Assembly: GCA_030426085.1 (NCBI GenBank)
Contig: JAUHYW010000051.1
Coordinates: 1 to 64,000, forward strand
Origin: a bacterium
GTDB lineage: Bacteria; Myxococcota_A; Bradymonadia; UBA7976; UBA1532
Length of the DNA stretch: 64,000 nt
Reading direction: 5' to 3'
Part shown: positions 63,239 through 64,000 of the stretch, piece by piece
Position numbering within the stretch: the stretch's first letter is position 1
Layout of the letters: the number at the start of each line of letters is the position of its first letter
Notes under the pieces: model-generated
Databases searched by the model: none
What the model was told of the DNA's origin: nothing
Seen by the model: only the letters and a program-made list of their open reading frames with translations
Position numbers and translations under genes: made by a program

Positions 63239-64000
63239 ATGATCTTCCCCGACCCCGATGACGTCACCATGACCATGGGCGATCCGTCCACCGCGGCCGA
63301 GAGCGGCGACGGCACCGCCCCGGGGCTGACCATCCTGTGGCACCCCGACACGTCCCGGGTCGGGGAGCGGGCGACGCTCGGCCGCCAGACGCCGGTCTCC
63401 CGACTCACCCCCCGCTTCGCTCAGGATCCGTGGGCCAACGGCCGGCCGCTGGGCGATCCGTACGTCAGCCGGGAGCCGGTGGTCATCTCGCTCGGCCAGG
63501 GTTCGGTGCGGATCGAGGGGTCGGCGGTCGTCGACGGGCGGCCGCTGGACGGCGCGGCGACGATCGACGAGGCGGCGTTCGAGCGGGGGGTGGTCATCGA
63601 GCTGGCCCGGCGGGTGCTGCTGCTGCTGCACCGGGTGCCCACCGGCCACAGCCGGGCCCCGCGCTTCGGGCTGGTGGGCGAGAACCCCGCGATGCGCCGC
63701 CTGCGGGACGACATCGCCCGGGTGGGGCCCACCGGGGCGACGGTGCTGGTGCGGGGCGAGTCGGGCTCGGGCAAGGAGCTGGTCGCCCGGGCGGTGCACG
63801 ACGCCAGCCGCCGGGAGGACGGGCCCTACCGGGCGGTCAACGTGGCCGCGGTGCCGCCCACGGTGGCCGCCTCGGCGTTCTTCGGGCACGCCCGGGGCGC
63901 GTTCAGCGGGGCCGATCGCGACCGGGCGGGCTACTTCGGCGAGAGCGACGGGGGCACGCTCTTCCTCGACGAGATCGGGGCGCTGCCCGCCGAGCTGCAG
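63239..64000 (+). CDS. Sigma-54 activator with FHA-like domain, 3' end outside window
   Basis: 254 codons from the ATG at 63239, open to the end of the window. The N-terminal 140 residues resemble a divergent FHA sandwich ([13 protein letters not shown], then [20 protein letters not shown]), as in other myxobacterial activators. It seems to lack the usual SxxH and NG residues of phosphothreonine readers. The AAA+ domain begins with Walker [22 protein letters not shown] and a GAFSGA loop (canonical GAFTGA), followed by [10 protein letters not shown]. The C-terminal part and DNA-binding domain are not visible. Third such activator in the window. The start has no clear ribosome site. Confidence 0.9.
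   Translation, partial: MIFPDPDDVTMTMGDPSTAAESGDGTAPGLTILWHPDTSRVGERATLGRQTPVSRLTPRFAQDPWANGRPLGDPYVSREPVVISLGQGSVRIEGSAVVDGRPLDGAATIDEAAFERGVVIELARRVLLLLHRVPTGHSRAPRFGLVGENPAMRRLRDDIARVGPTGATVLVRGESGSGKELVARAVHDASRREDGPYRAVNVAAVPPTVAASAFFGHARGAFSGADRDRAGYFGESDGGTLFLDEIGALPAELQ

Noticed and set aside
63339-63360. TGGCAC near a sigma-54 promoter consensus
   Set aside because: It lies within the coding region of the partial activator and lacks the TTGC half at the right distance.

Overview
The window is chromosomal DNA from a very GC-rich, gene-dense Gram-negative bacterium, most likely a member of the Myxococcota (former Deltaproteobacteria). This rests on three sigma-54 activators (two with FHA or FHA-like sensory domains), a 1,210-residue kinase-AAA-TPR protein, Asp/Gly/Pro-rich secreted lipoproteins, an outer-membrane lipoprotein carrier, a menaquinone gene (menB) and a membrane Fe-S oxidoreductase of the ETF:quinone type. 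I saw no rRNA or tRNA gene, CRISPR array, insertion sequence or prophage. No gene-free stretch exceeds 300 bases.

Layout. 1-10 kb: a partial DUF4124-like protein, an ABC1/UbiB kinase-like protein, a fatty-acid desaturase, a Cu/Zn-type superoxide dismutase that has lost two zinc ligands, LolA, an FHA-sigma-54 activator, a CBM9-like protein, a lipoprotein and an M28 peptidase. 10-15.5 kb: the membrane Fe-S oxidoreductase, TruD and a large Ca-loop lipoprotein. 15.5-22 kb: one tight peptidoglycan and cell-division operon, murI-unknown-ftsE-ftsX-envC-ctp-yibQ, in which both EnvC and YibQ look catalytically degenerate. 22-28.8 kb: the PknK-like kinase, a small exported protein, a DsbA-fold isomerase and gpmI.

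28.8-45.5 kb is a surface-glycan locus made of two converging gene sets. The plus set has a methyltransferase, a DegT aminotransferase, rfbB and rfbA. The minus set has eleven genes, most joined by ATGA or GTGA overlaps: two sugar epimerase/reductases, two aminotransferases, an RmlC-like cupin, a sugar C-methyltransferase, a TPR-ceramidase-like-sulfotransferase fusion, a TPR-GT2 glycosyltransferase, two further methyltransferase-type enzymes and a second sulfotransferase. Together they predict a dTDP-deoxyamino-sugar, branched by C-methylation, O-methylated and sulfated. Base composition drops inside the locus, which suggests horizontal acquisition. No flippase, polymerase or ABC exporter gene is present in the window.

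45.5-64 kb: a HEAT-repeat lipoprotein, menB, a DUF421 protein, an unknown protein translationally coupled to a degenerate SIR2-like/helical-repeat protein, a peptide-binding lipoprotein, PBP4-type DacB, a conserved exported protein, a nitroreductase, a TlpA-type thioredoxin with a 40-residue membrane partner and an outer-membrane barrel, an NtrC-type response regulator, a small TM protein, a sulfatase-fold protein with Ser at the Cys position, MoeA, and the start of a third sigma-54 activator cut by the window end.

The strongest candidates for something undescribed are the three-domain fusion at 38994-41543 with its TPR-bearing neighbour, the Cu-only-type SOD at 3518-4210, and the degenerate SIR2-like pair at 48881-51114.
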